Source: Gammaproteobacteria bacterium
GTDB taxonomy: Bacteria; Pseudomonadota; Gammaproteobacteria; JACKNK01
Assembly (NCBI GenBank): GCA_024234895.1
Contig: JACKNJ010000013.1
Span: forward strand, 1 to 64,000
Direction: 5' to 3'
DNA: 64,000 nt
Part shown: positions 61,677 to 64,000 of the stretch, one piece after another
Position numbering within the stretch: position 1 is the stretch's first letter
Layout of the letters: each line of letters begins with the position of its first letter
Made by a program: the position numbers and the translations under genes
Notes under the pieces: model-generated
The model's database searches: none
Seen by the model: only the letters and a program-made list of their open reading frames with translations
What the model was told of the DNA's origin: nothing

Positions 61677-64000
61677 TTACCAGCCGAGCTCGATTTCGGG
61701 CTCATCGGGCAACACCGCCGTGACCAGGCGGGTGCCCGGCTCGACGACATACGGCAGGCCATTGACGCGAAGCTCACGGCCATCCCCCAGGCCTGCGACA
61801 TAGAGCTTTTGCCGACCGGGCGGGACGGACAGGCGGATTCCGCCGCCGCTGTCCGAGTTCACGTACACGACCACGGCGGTATCGGTGGCGACCGCGCGGA
61901 CGCCGGCGTCGCCGCTGGGGAGATTCAGCAGGGGATTGCTGGCTTCCGCATTCAGACGGGGGCTCAACGCGACCAGGAATTCGTCGTCGACGCGGGGCGC
62001 GCCAGGCTGGATCTCGATACGCCAGCCGCCGATGTCATGCCATTTCGCCGGGTTCACCCCTTGCGCGATGTTGGCGCCGTCGAGGGTGGAGTCGTCGCCG
62101 TCGGTTTCGACGTAGAAGCGATAATCCTCGCCACCGATCAGGCGCAGGGTCGCGTCTTCGGGATAGAGACGTTGGACATCCATCCGGCCGCGTCCGTTTT
62201 CCACCACCGCGAAGCTGGCGCGGGTTTCCAGGATGCCGTTGTCGGCGTTGCCAACCAATACACGGGCATCGCTGACCAGCGGTTTGTTGGCCGTGTGCAG
62301 CAGCCACTTCTTGGTGAAGCCGGGGTCGGTGCTGCTGACCTGGTCGTGGATCAGGACCCGATCTTCGGCGTCGAGATAGAGCAACTCACGCGTGACCTTG
62401 CGGACCTTGCCGCCGGTGCCCATCTCGTCGTACTGGCTGCTGTTGTAGGCATCGGTCAGGTCGGTCGAGATGAAACTGTGCTCACCCGCCGCGTGGCTGA
62501 AGCCGAGGATGCGACCGCCCTCATAGTGCCTGCCCTGGTGGAGATTGGCTTTGAAGTCGTCCACCGAGGTGATCGCGCTGCCGGTCGGCATGACCAGGCG
62601 CTGACCACCGTCCGCGACGTTCGGCTCGAAGCGTGGGTGCGGTTTCACGATCTCGCCCGGGCGCAGGATCAACAGGCTGTTCTTGGCGACGGTACGGATG
62701 GAATAGTTGAGACGGTGGTAGGCGAAGAAATCGCCATAGGTGCCGCTGGTGAGGGCCAACGGCGCCCCCTTGAAGATCGTGAAGTGGCCGGCGTCGTAAT
62801 GCCCGTGGTGGGCCAGCGAGGCGCCGGCGCGGAAGCTGATGAAGGTGTCGTCCGGACCCCAGCCGGAGCGGATGTAGGCCAGGTTGAAGGCATCGCGACC
62901 GAACAATTCGGTGGTCGGCAGATGCTGCTTCAAGCCCTCCAGCTCCCACCGCTTGACGTCCGCATACGCCTCGACCGTCGGGTCGTTGAGCAACTGGAAG
63001 GTGGCGCGATACCCGCGGTAGTAGCTTTCGGCGCGGTGCAGCTTCTGCAGGTAGAGCGAATAGTTGGCGAACACGCGATTGCGGGTCACGCCGGCGATGA
63101 TGTCGATGACCCGGCGGGTCTCGTCCTTCAGATCGACACGCGGGCCTTCGTCAGCGACCTCGCCGGCGCGGTTGTCCGGGCGGGTGGCGTAGATCATCCA
63201 CAAGCCGATGCGTTCCAGCGTCGCCCGAATCCACTCACTGTTGCGGGCATCTTCCAGGCCATTGATGTAGGCGGCGGCGGCCAGCGCGAAGGTGTACGCG
63301 CGGCTGTTGATCCAGTAGTTGAACCCCTCCGGCCAGGCTTCGACGAAGGCGACGGCGCGGGCGGCTTCGACGAAATGCGCCTGCGCGCGCCGCACCATGT
63401 CTTCCTTCCAATGCAGATCGGCGTCGATGGCGATGGCGATCAGCCAGGCGTTGGAGGCCATGGTCAGACGACCGTGCCAGGCGGAAAGGGAGTTGCCGTC
63501 CAGCAGGATCAGATGGTCATTCAGCGCTTTGATCAGACGCTGCTGGATGGTCGCGCGATGTTCCGCCGTGTAACCCGGTTCGCGATCCAGGAAATCCGCC
63601 GCGATCGCCAGTTCCCAGGCGTTGCCATACTGATTGCCGCCCGCGCTCGGCGGTTGGATCTGCAGGTTGAGCGCGTTGCCGAGCAGGAAATTGCCCCGTT
63701 TTTCGGTGCCGTCGCCAAGCCAGCAGGTCACCTTGCCGACCAGATCGCTGCTCGTGCAGGGGTCGTAGATCGGGTGTCCCTGTTCCTTCCACAACGCACG
63801 TCGCTGAGTGATGACGGCTGGCACGCTGCGTCCGTCCCAGTCGAACAGGTCGGTGAGCAGGATGCGCGGGTGCAGCGGGCGCGTCCGACCGTCGAACTGG
63901 TGATCGGGATACTTGGGCTCCGGCAGCATCGCGCCGATGAAGCCTTCCGGCTTGAGCCCGACCATCTGTGCGAAGTGCAGGATGACCTGGGTGCGGTCGA
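61677..64000 (-). CDS. Heparinase II/III-like protein (5' end beyond the window)
   Basis: At least 774 residues read on the minus strand to the right edge without a stop; the ATG at 63965 is internal (RTQVILHFAQM runs on upstream). An alpha-toroid part comes first (NAWELAIAADFLDREPGYTA, WPEGFNYWINSRAYTFALAA, MASNAWLIAIAID), followed by a beta-sandwich with LAHHGHYDAGHFTIFKGAPL, the histidine-rich block typical of heparinase II/III and alginate-lyase relatives. Likely cuts or modifies an acidic exopolysaccharide. It shares this theme with the glycosyltransferase at 29883 and the CapK-like protein at 50919. Confidence 0.85.
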   Translation of the reverse strand, partial: DRTQVILHFAQMVGLKPEGFIGAMLPEPKYPDHQFDGRTRPLHPRILLTDLFDWDGRSVPAVITQRRALWKEQGHPIYDPCTSSDLVGKVTCWLGDGTEKRGNFLLGNALNLQIQPPSAGGNQYGNAWELAIAADFLDREPGYTAEHRATIQQRLIKALNDHLILLDGNSLSAWHGRLTMASNAWLIAIAIDADLHWKEDMVRRAQAHFVEAARAVAFVEAWPEGFNYWINSRAYTFALAAAAYINGLEDARNSEWIRATLERIGLWMIYATRPDNRAGEVADEGPRVDLKDETRRVIDIIAGVTRNRVFANYSLYLQKLHRAESYYRGYRATFQLLNDPTVEAYADVKRWELEGLKQHLPTTELFGRDAFNLAYIRSGWGPDDTFISFRAGASLAHHGHYDAGHFTIFKGAPLALTSGTYGDFFAYHRLNYSIRTVAKNSLLILRPGEIVKPHPRFEPNVADGGQRLVMPTGSAITSVDDFKANLHQGRHYEGGRILGFSHAAGEHSFISTDLTDAYNSSQYDEMGTGGKVRKVTRELLYLDAEDRVLIHDQVSSTDPGFTKKWLLHTANKPLVSDARVLVGNADNGILETRASFAVVENGRGRMDVQRLYPEDATLRLIGGEDYRFYVETDGDDSTLDGANIAQGVNPAKWHDIGGWRIEIQPGAPRVDDEFLVALSPRLNAEASNPLLNLPSGDAGVRAVATDTAVVVYVNSDSGGGIRLSVPPGRQKLYVAGLGDGRELRVNGLPYVVEPGTRLVTAVLPDEPEIELGW

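Overview
The window is a GC-rich chromosomal segment of a gammaproteobacterium, most likely a sulfur- or hydrogen-oxidising lineage near the Chromatiales or Thioalkalivibrio. The evidence is the core order gyrA-serC-(serA)-pheA-hisC-tyrA-aroA-cmk-rpsA-ihfB-lapA-lapB-pyrF, which is classical for gammaproteobacteria, and an Isp-type membrane [NiFe] hydrogenase (hynS-isp1-isp2-hynL order) as described from purple sulfur bacteria. The species is inferred, not proven.

Layout. 1-480 is an AT-richer edge with a truncated small membrane protein and short repeats. 670-2079 carries a RimK-like ATP-grasp protein and a SixA-type phosphatase. 2253-8518 (minus) is the hydrogenase structural operon: maturation protease, HupH-type protein, HynS, Isp1, Isp2, HynL and a small HPGHG membrane protein. 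8928-14908 (plus) is hypC-A-B-D-F-E, so structural enzyme and Ni-Fe(CN)2CO assembly machinery diverge from one regulatory interval. A decayed nitrilase-family fragment follows. 15398-17767 (minus) is an AT-richer restriction-modification island: a ribbon-helix-helix regulator with its own promoter/operator, a C5-cytosine methyltransferase and a NotI-family restriction enzyme.

17968-34691 holds purK-purE, a DauA-like SulP transporter, yeiP, a class V aminotransferase, CbiX, two HupE-like proteins, a DM13 protein, mtgA, a glycosyltransferase and a membrane diguanylate cyclase. 34858-52265 is the gyrA-to-pyrF core block, interrupted by an MNT/HEPN toxin-antitoxin-like pair between serA and pheA and ending in a PaaK/CapK-like adenylate-forming enzyme. 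tRNA-Ser(GGA) follows, then ispA-xseB (minus), a rubrerythrin/Fe-S oxidoreductase/DUF3501 cluster, an ECF sigma factor with a membrane partner and a divergent von Willebrand lipoprotein, a solitary Flp pilin, and a heparinase-II/III-like protein that runs off the right edge.

Two repeat families thread the intergenic spaces. One is a REP-like 72-73 bp palindrome (seven complete copies, one half copy), whose arms keep pairing although their bases vary. The other is a longer palindrome built from acgcagagacgcggag-type units (four copies, two of them inside the hydrogenase operon). One REP copy is nested in one of the larger palindromes.

The best candidates for something little described are the RHH-controlled NotI-type restriction system, the rubrerythrin/Fe-S/DUF3501 module, and the shared regulatory motifs between the hyn and hyp operons.
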